64,000 nt of DNA from Takifugu bimaculatus. Its lineage: Eukaryota > Chordata > Actinopteri > Tetraodontiformes > Tetraodontidae. Made by a program: the position numbers and the translations under genes. Below are positions 51,356 to 62,500 of the stretch, piece by piece. The stretch lies in NCBI GenBank assembly GCA_004026145.2, contig SWLE01000459.1, positions 12,501 to 76,500 on the forward strand, read 5' to 3'. The stretch's first letter is position 1; each line of letters starts with the position of its first letter. The notes under the pieces are model-generated. The model ran no database searches and was not told the DNA's origin. It worked only from the letters and a program-made list of their open reading frames with translations.

Positions 51356-53934
51356 TACCTTTCCTTTTTCCGCTGTTAATGAACAACTTTATGGCTGTTG
51401 ATTAATATTCCACTACAATAAAAGCATTCTGGAAGGGTTCAAGATTCAAAGTTGTTTTGCTATTTTAATGCCATAAATATGTTTTTGCATTTAAATTAAA
51501 ACTGACTAACTTAGTTAAATAAATAAGATTTATGATGCTTGACAGGTTTGAAAGACTTGTAAAAGCAGCATATTTCTGCAGCCCTGGAGTCCAGGAGGAG
51601 CAGCAGAGGTCAGAATGTGTCGGAGCGCGTTTAACTATTGTCTGCAGTTCCACGCGTGTCCACCGGGTAGAGGTAGAGCACCACATGATATTTCTCCTTT
51701 TTGGAACTTCTTCAGCTGCGTTGAGCTTTAAATCTTCACCTGTCGCTCCCTTTAAGCTCTAAACTTTGCGGTTCTGTGTGTCGTTTGTTGGTTTAAATAT
51801 TTTTGATGAATTCTGATGACGATGAGTGAAACTGTCAATGACCAATAGAAAGTTCGTCCATTGTTCTACTGCGTCACACATTTTCATTATTTATTGTCAT
51901 TTTTGGGTCTAAATTGGACCAGTTCTGTGAGCTGTTTTGCTTTTTCTGTGGACCAGATGTTCCAGGCAGGTTCCATCATCGGACACAGACGGAGACAGGT
52001 CACGTGACAACAGTCAGCCTTTAGTTCTTTATTACAGGAGGATCTGGTTTATATACAGACACGTATCTGCAAAATACTAAAAAGTCTATGAACCCAAAGT
52101 ACTAAAGTCTACATCTACGCACACGCGTGTATTAAGTGTTTATACACACATGTGCACGTACGTGCACACTGTATATTCATCTAATAACTGTTAGTTTCTA
52201 AAACAGCAAAGTAGAGTCACTGAGGCACGGCTTCACCTCCTTTACACCGAGGTTTCCCTGAGCAGGTGTGATGAACTGTTGCAGAAGGAAAAGCATGGAA
52301 CATGTTAATAACCGGACACAACAACACTCAGGTTTATTGTCTGACGGCATCAGTGTCTCTGGTTGCATCTGTCTGAGGAGCATTGTGAAACCAGGAGCAG
52401 TGTAAATGAGGGGGGGGGGGGGGGGGGGGCAGTGAGTGGATGCTGCATTCATCAAACACACAATAGTCAGAAGAGAAGAAGGAAGAACAGAAGCCCGTGT
52501 TCCTCAGTGTTGGTGTGGAGACGCCTGTTTGGAGGAGCAGGAAGCAGGCTGGACTCTTCCAGCTGGCTTTAATGCCACTTCTCTTCTGAGAACCTCCCAG
52601 CAGCTTTCTCTCCACCATCTTTTTACGCTGAAGCTTTTTGATCATTTCAGGTCAGATGTTCTTGGACTGAGGTTCAACATGTTTGTTCTTGTGCTCGGAG
52701 CGAACCGACGATCCTCTAAAGTCAGGCATCCTAAAGGTGGATGTTTTCTGAGGCGTGGAGGCTTTAAAGTGGCGCTTTTACCCACTTGTCCTCGTTCTGT
52801 TGGAAACTTGATCCAAAAACCTTTTCTGGAGCTTCATGTTCTGCTTTTTTGAAGGAATGAAATGGTTTCATCAGCGCTGCCGGGGGCTGAGCAGGCTTCA
52901 TAAATCTGAAGCTCTGAGATCCTTTAAAGATCTCCTGGAATCAGCAGATGGGGGTTTGATCAAAAACTGTAAGAATCAGTCAAGCTATCAAATCTTGACT
53001 CAGTCCAAGCGTGAACCAGTCCATCCAGAGCTGATTATGGCTCAGCCAGGAGGAAAGCACGGCCTGGGGGGGTTCATATGGAGCAGGCACACTCTGGCTC
53101 TATTGCTACTGAAAACAGCCCTTCAGCACAGCAGCCTGGAATACAGTTCTGGAGAACACCTGTTCCCAACAGAACCTGTTTAAAACGGGACCAGTCAAGA
53201 TGCCCAGCGTGACCACGACCACGGGGAGGGGGGGGGGGGGGGCAGAGACAGGCGGTAACGCCGCTGCCCACCGATTCACCTGGAAACAACAAAAACCCCA
53301 GCAGCTTGGACCCAATATGGCAGCGTGTTCCTCAGAAACGCTCCTCAAACTCTCCCCACAGCTTCATTGCTAAACAGGATTTGGGTTTTTTTGTCCGTGC
53401 TAAATGGAAAGTGTTTGTCCTTTGGTGGTCCAACAGGACCACGATTTGGATGGATGGATGATTTGATGTTATTGAGAATAAAAACAGCTGAAAATGGAAG
53501 CGGAGATGTTTCAGAGCACCAGAGTTCAGAAAGAGTTTCTAATCAAACACCGCCTGTTGGGAATGATGAATGGATGGATTTTTATTTAATTTAGACTAAT
53601 TTAGACAAATTTTAACATCCTTTATGCCAGTTCCATAGAGCGTGCACGCACACACACACTAGCAAAGATGATATCCAAACAGCCAAATAAATGGGAGTCA
53701 AAAGAAATCATTTAAAGCTCATATGTCAGAGTCAAGCTCGAGGGTTTTCTATGGCCCCCGTGATGATATTGATTTATTATTAGAACCGGCCGCAGGCCGC
53801 AGATGTTTTACACAGGCCAATACTACATTTCCCACAATGCAACGGTGACAGTCTGAGCGGGAGGCGGCTTCATTTCATTATTTCTCAGTAGTCATTAGCA
53901 TAACAGCAAAAGTTAACTTTCAGATACCCATAAA
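51356..53934. other. upstream region of NLR copy B
   Basis: Counterpart of 16880-19285; no confident gene. It contains a run of 20 G at 52410-52429 (7 in copy A) and a run of about 14 G at 53228-53242, both longer than in copy A. Confidence 0.5.
52410..52429. repeat. poly-G run, 20 bp
   Basis: Homopolymer that is 7 G in copy A. It breaks the frame otherwise kept between copies, and its length may be unreliable in an assembly. Confidence 0.9.
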
Positions 53935-55680
53935 ATGGCAAAAGGGAAGGTGGACACTGAGAACCGGGGGTTCAAACAAGGTGGGAGTGGGAGTACATGT
54001 TCACGGAGGCAGCTGGGAAACCTGGGTGTCTTCTGAGTGGAGAAAGGGTGGCGGTAATGAAAGAATATCATCTGAGACGGCATCATGAAGCTAAACACGC
54101 GGACAAAGACAAGAATATGGACATGGAACAAAAGCTACAGAAGGTTGAGGAATTAAAACCAGGCCTCAAATCTGGACAGGCTCTGTTCAGAAAAGCCAAA
54201 TCTCAAAGCGAGGCTGCTGTTAAGGCCAGTTTGATTCTGGCAGAAGAGATCGCTCAATCAGCCCGGCCATTTCCAGAGGGGGATTCCATCAAACACTGCA
54301 TGCTTAAAGTTTGTGAGCAAGTTTGCCCAGACAAAAGGCAACTCTTTTGAAACGGGAGCCTGAGCAGAAACACCATTGTTGTCCCTCAATCTAAAAGAGC
54401 AGCTGGAGAAAAAGGGGGAAGATTTCATGGCATCTTCCCTGGCTGTGGATGAGAGCAGCGACATTAGAGGGGACTCCAGCCTCAACGTGACAGAGGAGTT
54501 TCTGGCGTTACGTCCTGTGCACGGCACAACCACAGGACAGGATTTGTATGAAGAGGTGTCAAGATGTGGAAATGAGATGGAGCTGCCTCGGGAAAAACTG
54601 GTGGGTTGGACAACAGACGGAGCACCTGCCATGTGTGGACACAGGAGTGGACTGGTGGCCAAGATACGGGAGAAGATGCAGGAGGAAAACGTTACGGCTG
54701 AACTGACAGCTCATCATTGCATCATACACCTGGAATCGTTGTGTGCTGAAGCCCTGAACATGGAACATGGAATGTTCACCATCACGCACGCAGGGAACTT
54801 TATCAGAGCCAAAGGTTTAATTCAGCGCCAGTTCAAGGCGTTTCTGAGCCAGTGGCAAACGCAGCGTGGTGATTTGCCCCATCACACTGAGGTGCGATGG
54901 CTAAGCCAGGGAAAGGTGCTGCAGAGATGTTTCCAGCTTCCTGAGGAGATCGGATGTTCTTGGACAGCAAAGGGAAAGACACGACTCAGCTCCCAGACCA
55001 AAGGTTCTTGTGTGAAACGGCTTTTCTGTGGGACATTCCGAGTCATCTGAATGCAATGAAGCAGCAGCTGCAGGGTCGGGGTGGTGTCCCCTCTGATATG
55101 TACAGTACAGTGAAGGCCTTTAGAACCAAACAGACTCTGTGGGAGGCACAGATGCACAAAGGAAACTTGAGCCACTTTCCCAGCTGCCAGACCCTGAAAG
55201 AGAAGCTCTCTACCAGTGTGTTCCCGAGCACAGTTTGCTGATTAAATGAGTGTTCTCGCCGCTGACTTCCCACGCCGACTCACTGACTTAAAAGCACCAA
55301 AAAGCAGGTTTGAACTGCTCAGCCGTCCGTTTGAGGTTGAGGTGGAAAGCTCAGCACCAAAGCTCCAAATGGAGGTGATTGAGCTCCAATGCAGTGATGC
55401 CCTGAAGGCAACACATGGGGCAGTGGGTGCTGCGGAGTTTGCCCGTTTCCTCCCCGACACACATCCAGGCTGCTCCAACGTTGCCTGTGTTGGGCAGCAC
55501 AGACCTGCGGGAACAACTGCTTTCTTTGATGAAGCTGAACAAAACATCACACAGAAGTGGACTTCCTGCTGAACACCTTCACTCAATTGTGAGGAGTTCC
55601 TCAGCTCAGAGCCGGACCCCCAACATTGATGAACTCGTCCAAAAGATGAGACACCACCAAGTATCAGCCTCAAACAAGTG
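53935..55680 (+). pseudogene. hAT (Charlie-type, GTF2IRD2-like) transposase relic
   Basis: Blocks in order: BED-like finger start (VAVMKEYHLRRHHEAKH), FRKAKSQSEAAVKASLILAE, VDESSD (first catalytic Asp region), WTTDGAPAMCGHRSGL (second), HCIIHLESLCAEAL, HTEVRWLSQGKVLQRC, and the C-terminal dimerisation part with LIELQC- and LSLMKLNKTSHRS-like words. At least three frame breaks: near 53975 (shared with the truncated copy at 19286), after CPDKRQLF near 54348, and between 55050 and 55246. Because the first break is common to both units, the element was already dead before the NLR locus duplicated. Confidence 0.85.
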
Positions 55681-56141
55681 AACATTAAGCTGCAATAACA
55701 CATTTACAATTATTACTCAGCTCAAGTTTAAAAGGTAAAGGTAAATATTTTTCACTGCACATGTGCCTTTTCCTTGAAGAAAGTGTTGTTTTTGCTTCAT
55801 AGATTTTTGCACTTTATGTTATTGTATTTCAATCCAATTATGTTCTAAAAATATTTCAGCTGAGTGAATGATAAAAAATTGCTGTTATAATTTTTTTCTT
55901 TGAAGTAAATTTAGCCCACTTTTGCTAAATGAGAAAATCTACTGATGGTGCCTTGAATAATACCGCTTCATTCATTTAATGTTCATGTTATGGGGATTTT
56001 TATAGAAAGCAAATTTGTCTTTTGTGCCTCTTGAAAATTAAAAATGACTGACAGAGCCATAAGAAACTATTGCTTTATTTATCTGATCATATTGTAAAAT
56101 ATTTGTTAGGTTTTCAGTTGGTTCAGTTTGGTTCACTAGAC
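55681..56141. other. AT-rich 3' flank of the hAT relic
   Basis: No gene; probably its 3' UTR and remains of the element's end. Terminal inverted repeats could not be paired with confidence. Confidence 0.4.
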
Positions 56142-56580
56142 CAGGGGTCACCAACACGTTGCCCGCGGGCACCCGGTCGCCCCTCAGAACCACATGAGTC
56201 GCCCACCGGCCTGTTCTAAAAATAGCTCAAATAGCGCCACTGACCAATGAGCTGCATCTCATTTATTTTGTTTGCTATTCTTGTTTAAATCACACTGACA
56301 CATAAACTGGAAATAACAATATATTAAAAAAAACTTTAAAAAATGTTTAATGAGCTATGACCTAGTATAGTTCAAAGGTCAGTATGATGCGCATGACCAA
56401 AACGTAGCGTCTACGCAGATCGCTACGACCAAACAGCCTAGCGGGCGCAGCCAAAACGAGGAGATGACTGACCCATAAAAAGATGGCAGAAAAAAGAAAG
56501 AAGACAGATCATTTTCACCACGAAAGTTTCTTTCTACACAAGAGAAGAACTTCTCACTCTCCTGCCCCTAAAGACAACTA

Positions 56581-56647
56581 CGAGGGGAGTTGACATATAT
56601 AACGAGGGGAGTTGACATATATAACGAGGGCAGTTGACATATATAAC
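56581..56647. repeat. three copies of a 22-bp unit
   Basis: CGAGGGGAGTTGACATATAT AA repeated three times with one change, within the hAT N-terminal coding region. Confidence 0.9.
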
Positions 56648-56710
56648 GCGGTGAAGGAGTTTTTGGTGGAGAAAAAAGTGCCGCTGGAAAAGCTGGTATC
56701 AGTGACTACA

Positions 56711-56912
56711 GACGGGGCTCCTGCTATGAGCGGCCCACTACAGACGGGGCTCCTGCTGTGAGCGGCCGACTACAGACGGAGCTCCCGCTGTGAGCGGCCC
56801 ACTACAGACGGGGCTATGAGCGGCCCACTACAGACGGGGCTACCGTTGTGAGCGGCCCACTACAGACGGGGCTCCCGCTGTGAGCAGCCGACTACAGACG
56901 GGGCTCCTGCTG
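56711..56912. repeat. 32-bp hAT-derived minisatellite, about 6.5 copies
   Basis: Same unit as 32959-33213 with more variation and one internally shortened copy. The first copy is in frame with the upstream transposase. Confidence 0.9.
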
Positions 56913-57262
56913 TCTGTAGGCCTCATGTGCCAGAGTGATGGGCTTTGAGCACGTGATGACTCCTGTGGTGAAGATCAGAAACAGCATCCGCTCCAGAGCC
57001 AAACAGCTCAGAACATTCAAGGTTCTGTTGGAGGAGCTGCCAGCTGAATATGGTGACCTGCTGCTACACACAGAAATCCGATGGCTCAGCAGGGGACGGA
57101 TTTTGCTTCCTTTTTTGTCCCTTTTGAGTGAAATAAAAGAGTTCATGCAGTCCAGAGGGGAAGACGCCGTGCTGCAATCAGGTCAGATGGTTCAAACAGA
57201 GTCCTCAACCCAAAGTCTGATTTAAAAAGATCAAAAGTGGCGTAAATGTCTGGTCCTGACAG

Positions 57263-57445
57263 GAGAAGGATAACTGGAGCGGCATCGCTCGTACAGTAGA
57301 CCGACTCTGCCTCTTCCTGGTTACCCCGGTGATGACCTTTGGCACCGTAATCATCTTTCTGAGGGGAATCTGTAACCAACCTCCTCATCTGCCCTTCAAA
57401 GGAGACCCGCATGACTCCAGAGAGGAGAACCCACGCCTGCTGTGA
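57263..57445 (+). pseudogene. chrnd: last exon of chrnd, second copy
   Basis: Acceptor CTGACAG, 183 bp, encoding DNWSGIART-type start, VDRLCLFLVTPVMTFGT, NQPPHLPFKGDPHD and stop. It keeps Gly-Asp-Pro, which I recall from the human protein, where the 33668 copy has Gly-Ala-Pro, so this copy is closer to a functional one. Earlier exons are absent; a hAT element abuts at 57187. Confidence 0.8.
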
Positions 57446-58413
57446 TGCACACACACAGCCAGGGCTTTTTCCATCGCCATCGCTTCTCTGGGGGAAATGT
57501 TGCATTTCTTTATCTTAATAACAACAAATCTTTAGTTTGTTCTATAGGAGCTCCATATGTTTAGTGTCAGAGACTTCTTAGATTGTGTTCATTGCTGGCA
57601 CATAAAGAAAAATGCTTTGATTTTACTAAAGTGACACAAACCCATCTCAACACTGTTTTTTATATCCTCTATATTATTGTGCGTCGTCTGTGTAACTGTT
57701 GTGCTTTATTTCTGCTGGCTTCTTTAATGGGATGTAAACCAGCCTGACATAATACCAGTTGGGTACTTTATTTGATGTTGCCAAAGGTTTAAAAACAGCC
57801 TGACAGAATAAGAAATTGTGAAAATTTAGAGGATGAATTATACCTGGTGGTATCTGATCTTGAATGGCAAATTTTAGAGTATTTTATAGGGAAGTGAAAT
57901 AATGTTTGGACCTCTTATCAGGCAAAGAGAAAGTTGTTAAGAACTGCTCTAAAAACACCACCTCAGGGGGACTATATCCAAATCTCTCCGTTTACTGATG
58001 GGACGTTGAAACGTCAATACGCGGATTCATACATTTAGAACTGGACGTTGCACCAGAACTGGAAGCGTGGACTGATACATTTTTAACAGCGGTCCTGCTT
58101 CAGCCCTCCGGGGTTTAATAACAAAATACGAAAAATACGAAAATTTTAATTTTGGAAACATAGTTGTCTGTTGCCGGCTTTTGCAAAATTGCTAAATACA
58201 CGCTAGCATGCATGTTTTAAGCTATCGTAGCGGTATGTTTTACCATGCCCGCGCCCTATAATCCGGAGCGCCTGATGTATGTGTTAAATACAGAAATAGC
58301 ACCCGTAACTGAGGCTGCACCTTTTAATACCGTGCGCCCTTTGGTCGCGAACATACGGTATATAGAACATAGGCCACGTTTGTGCGTGATATCACTCCGC
58401 GTCTGCGCAACGA
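57446..58413. other. flank between chrnd relic and NLR copy C
   Basis: No confident gene. 57520-57860 is missing from copy A. A 62-codon frame at 58245-58433 crosses into the next unit and is not recognised. Confidence 0.5.
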
Positions 58414-59408
58414 CAACAACCTCCAATCCTTAGTATTGCTGCGCCAACTGGTGGTCTTTTGGGTTGAGGATAACGGTGATCTATATGTAGCTATATGTAG
58501 CTATAGCGTCATTGGCCTCCACTCCAGCCACTCCTGGTAGTTCCTCAAAAACACTGAGTTTCTAGTGGATGCACAATCTGTGGAAGCCAACATAGAAACT
58601 TCTGAAGAGCCAAAGTTCTTGCAACAAAAATATAGTCCCCAATGAGGTTGTTTTGTTATCACACGACCCCGTCCCCATTATCTTAAGAGAATATAAAAAA
58701 ATGAGTGGAGACAGAAGAGAGAATGAGACGTTTCTGGCGCGTGTCGCTCTTGATTTTGTGTTTAATTTTGCAGTAAACTTAAAGGAGGCCTTTTCACTTT
58801 ATGTTTGATTAAATTTAAGCTGATATTCCATTCTTGACATCTTTAAATTTACAGTATTCATGGGAGTTTTATTTGGTCATTTTGCTTCTTTTTATTTCCT
58901 ATTTCCCACATTTATTCATAGTTTTTATTAGATTGCAATAAATCCTATAACATTGAACAGACTGACTAAAGTCAAATGACCTGTGGTTCCCACCGATAGC
59001 CGTCATTCTGATGGGTTTTTGCTGGCTGCAGCTGAAATATTCCAATGCTCCATGTCACAGAGACAGTAAATACTAAACCCTAAAGGTTCTGAAGGCATGA
59101 TGTAAAATAGTAACGTATAATACAGACATTTGAAGAGACAATTAAGAGAATGTTTCCATGCTTCTAAGAGTGGCCGAGGAGCCATTTAGAACTTTATAAA
59201 GAAGCATTGTGTGATACCAGGAACTAATTTAACTTCAAAGCGAAGCTGCTTCTGCTTTGTCGACCATCGACTGATCTCCTGAAAGTCCACCAGCGCTTTT
59301 TAAAAACTGAATTTTTCATCTATGGAGGGAGTAGACGGCAGATGTTTCCACAGACGCTCTTCACCAGTGGTCAGTGAGTGATGCAGCAGATGCGCGGGAG
59401 TTGACTGG
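58414..59408 (-). other. 3' UTR and downstream flank of NLR copy C
   Basis: Counterpart of 6827-7829, with the 12-bp motif doubled as in copy A. No gene. Confidence 0.5.
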
Positions 59409-59598
59409 CTACAACCAGAAATGTCTCAATGTCTCCAGCCCATAGTGTGGATTCTCTACGAGATCAGACAGCAGCTTCACTCCTGAATCCTTCAGCTGGT
59501 TCCCACTCAGGTCCAGTTCTCTGAGATGGGAGGGATTGGACCTCAGCGCCGAGGCCAGAGAGCCACAGCTGATCTCTGATAAGCTGCAGTCCCATAAT
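59409..59598 (-). other. terminal LRR exon, copy C
   Basis: 190 bp; LWDCSL and LDLSGNQLKDSG. Tail LETLRHFWL then TAG, three residues longer than copy A. Confidence 0.84.
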
Positions 59599-62500
59599 CT
59601 AAATAAAGAAGGGAAACTTTTATAAGGTTATAAGTGAAACCAGTATTAATCTGAAAGGTTAATCAAAGGCATGATCTGTAAATATTTAATTTAGTTACAG
59701 GTTAAAAAATGATAGTAATATGTAATTACCACAATTCCAACCTCTCAGGTTTGCACTGTTCCAGAGGAGAATATATATTGTTCTGGCCCTCACTCTTCCC
59801 AGGTTCTCCCACCTCTTTCCCTCCCATCTCATCATGGAGATCCATCTCACCTGTGGCTCATCTTTAAAGGCACAACCTGTCTTAGATGACTTCCTGTCTC
59901 CCTCACCATCTCCCTCCTCGTTGGCTGGTGTCTACCAGGCACCCTCACCTAGTTTTGTCTAATTTTGGTGACCATCTGTCGGCTTTTTCATTGTCCTTAA
60001 ATCAATTTATCATGAATAAGTGGTCCCCGTGTGGCCCTCCCTCCTGAAGGAACTGGGCACAACACACACACTCAGAAAGTGTGAGGACCCTCGGATGGAA
60101 TAATGGACATTTTTGAGAATGGTGTTTACCTCAGAGTTTCCAGTCGGCAGTTTGGAAAGTGGAGAAAACCACAGAGCAGCTTCACTCCTGAATCCTTCAG
60201 CTGGTTCCCACTCAGGTCCAGTTCTCTGAGATGGGAGGGATTGGACCTCAGCGCCGAGGCCAGAGAGCCACAGCTGATCTCTGATAAGCTGCAGCGCTCT
60301 AATCTGAAAAATGCAGGATGAGGTTATACGGTGCAGGTCTGCATGTTATCTGCGTCAGTACTAAACCTACGTTAGTTCTTAGTTGGGTCAGACCTGAATT
60401 CACAATATTACAAGGAATTTTTTTAATGTGGTGCATCACAGCAGTGTTGAGAACAGCCTCACTTCACCATCTTAGCAGCTGGTATATAGGTAGAAAAATG
60501 AAGACTGACCTGAGCCTCTCCAGTTTACAGTTTGGACTCTCCAGTCCAGAACAGAGCCGCTTCACTCCTGAATCCTTCAGCTGGTTCTGACCCAGGTCCA
60601 GTTCTCTGAGATGGGAGGGATTGGACCTCAGCGCCGAGGCCAGAGAGCCACAGCTGATCTCTGATAAGCTACAGTGCCTTAATCTAAATAAAGAAGGGAA
60701 ACTTTTATAAGGTTATAAGTGAAACCAGTATTCATCTGAAAGGTTAATCAAAGGCATGATCTGTAAATATTTAATTTAGTTACAGGTTAAAAAATGATAG
60801 TAATATGTAATTACCACAATTCCAACCTCTCAGGTTTGCACTGTTCCAAAGGAGAATATATATTGTTCTGGCCCTCACTCTTCCCAGGTTCTCCCACCTC
60901 TTTCCCTCCCATCTCATCATGGAGATCCATCTCACCTGTGGCTCATCTTTAAAGGCACAACCTGTCTTAGATGACTTCCTGTCTCCCTCACCATCTCCCT
61001 CCTCGTTGGCTGGTGTCTACCAGGCACCCTCACCTAGTTTTGTCTAATTGTGGTTACCATCTGTCGGCTTTTTCATTGTCCTTAAATCAATTTATCATGA
61101 ATAAGTGGTCCCCGTGTGGCCCCCCTCCTGAAGGAACTGGGCACAACACACACACTCAGAAAGTGTGAGGACCCTCGGATGGAATAATGGACATTTTTGA
61201 GAATGGTGTTTACCTCAGAGTTTCCAGTCGGCAGTTTGGAAAGTGGAGAAAACCACAGAGCAGCTTCACTCCTGAATCCTGCAGCTGGTTCCCACTCAGG
61301 TCCAGTTCTCTGAGATGGGAGGGATTGGACCTCAGCGCCGAGGCCAGAGAGTCACAGCTGATCTCTGATAAACTGCACTTAATCAATCTGAAAAATGCAG
61401 GATGAGGTTATACGGTGCAGGTCTGCATGTTATCTGCGTCAGTACTAAACCTACGTTAGTTCTTAGTTGGGTCAGACCTGAATTCACGATATTACAAGGA
61501 ATTTTTTTAATGTGGTGCATCACAGCAGTGTTGAGAACAGCCTCACTTCACCATCTTAGCAGCTGGTATATAGGTAGAAAAATGAAGACTGACCTGAGCC
61601 TCTCCAGTTTACAGTTTGGACTCTCCAGTCCAGAACAGAGCCGCTTCACTCCTGAATCCTGCAACGTGTTGGAGCTCAGGTCCAGAACCCTCAGATGGGA
61701 GAGGTTGGACTTCAGAGCCGAGACCACAGAATCACAGCTGGTCTCTGATAAACTGCAGCGACTTAGGCTAAAATAACAATTATTTTGAGAGAAGATAAAT
61801 AAAAATCAACATGTACCAGAGCAAAACACAGCTTACAAGCAACAAACCTCTGGTCCTGCACCGGCTTATCTGCCGTATGTTCCTATTTTGGGTTCTTTCA
61901 GGGCGGTTGGACAAGATCTCCACCGTATGTAAAGTGTGTGTAGGTCAAAATACCTTCCAAGTTTGTGAGACCACATTTCTCAATAGCACTCAACTCTTGT
62001 CAGGAGTTGGGACAAAGCGACCCACTCCTGATAGCTTGTGGGCGATGCTGCAGCGACCCTGCAATCCCTACACTCTCTGGTGAAACCAAATCAAAGGTTT
62101 TAGACACTGCTGGATGCTGGAAGGGTGGCTATAGTCTGGACGCATCGTTCCCCTGACTGCACATTTCTCCAACAATGATTGGCAGCTGGCGTCACTTGTT
62201 CTCCAGATGAGAGAAGGAAAGAGAGCCACCCCACAGTGTGTTTGATTGCCCCACTGCAAGCTCAATGCTGCCAGAAAACATTGCAGGAGCATCAATTCCC
62301 CTCAGGGCATCAACAAGGACCTCAGGAAAAGGTGCAGCTGCCACCTACTAGAGACAAGCACGCTGAGCTGAGATTCAAAGCCCTCTCCTCCCAAGAGAAG
62401 AGCTCGTTTGTCGGAGGCTCTTCTGGGCGATACCTGGTGCCACAGCTCCAGCTCAGCCCGTCTCTGGAGCTGAGGTGGAGCTTAGCAAGTTTCATGGTTC

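Larger units (their letters stand above)
56142..57187 (+). mobile_element. second hAT element, internally deleted, with minisatellite
   Basis: Starts with CAGGGGTCACCAAC, a Charlie-type terminal repeat. An ATG at 56483 begins MAEKRKKTDHFHHESF. After 56640 the frame reads VKEFLVEKKVPLEKLVSVTT and enters TTDGAPAMSG, which is then repeated as a 32-bp array to 56912. The C-terminal part follows (MGFEHVMTPVVKIRNSIRS, LLLHTEIRWLSRGR, LSEIKEFMQSRG) and stops at about 57187, where chrnd intron sequence begins. The 3' terminal repeat is missing. It is non-functional. Confidence 0.75.
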
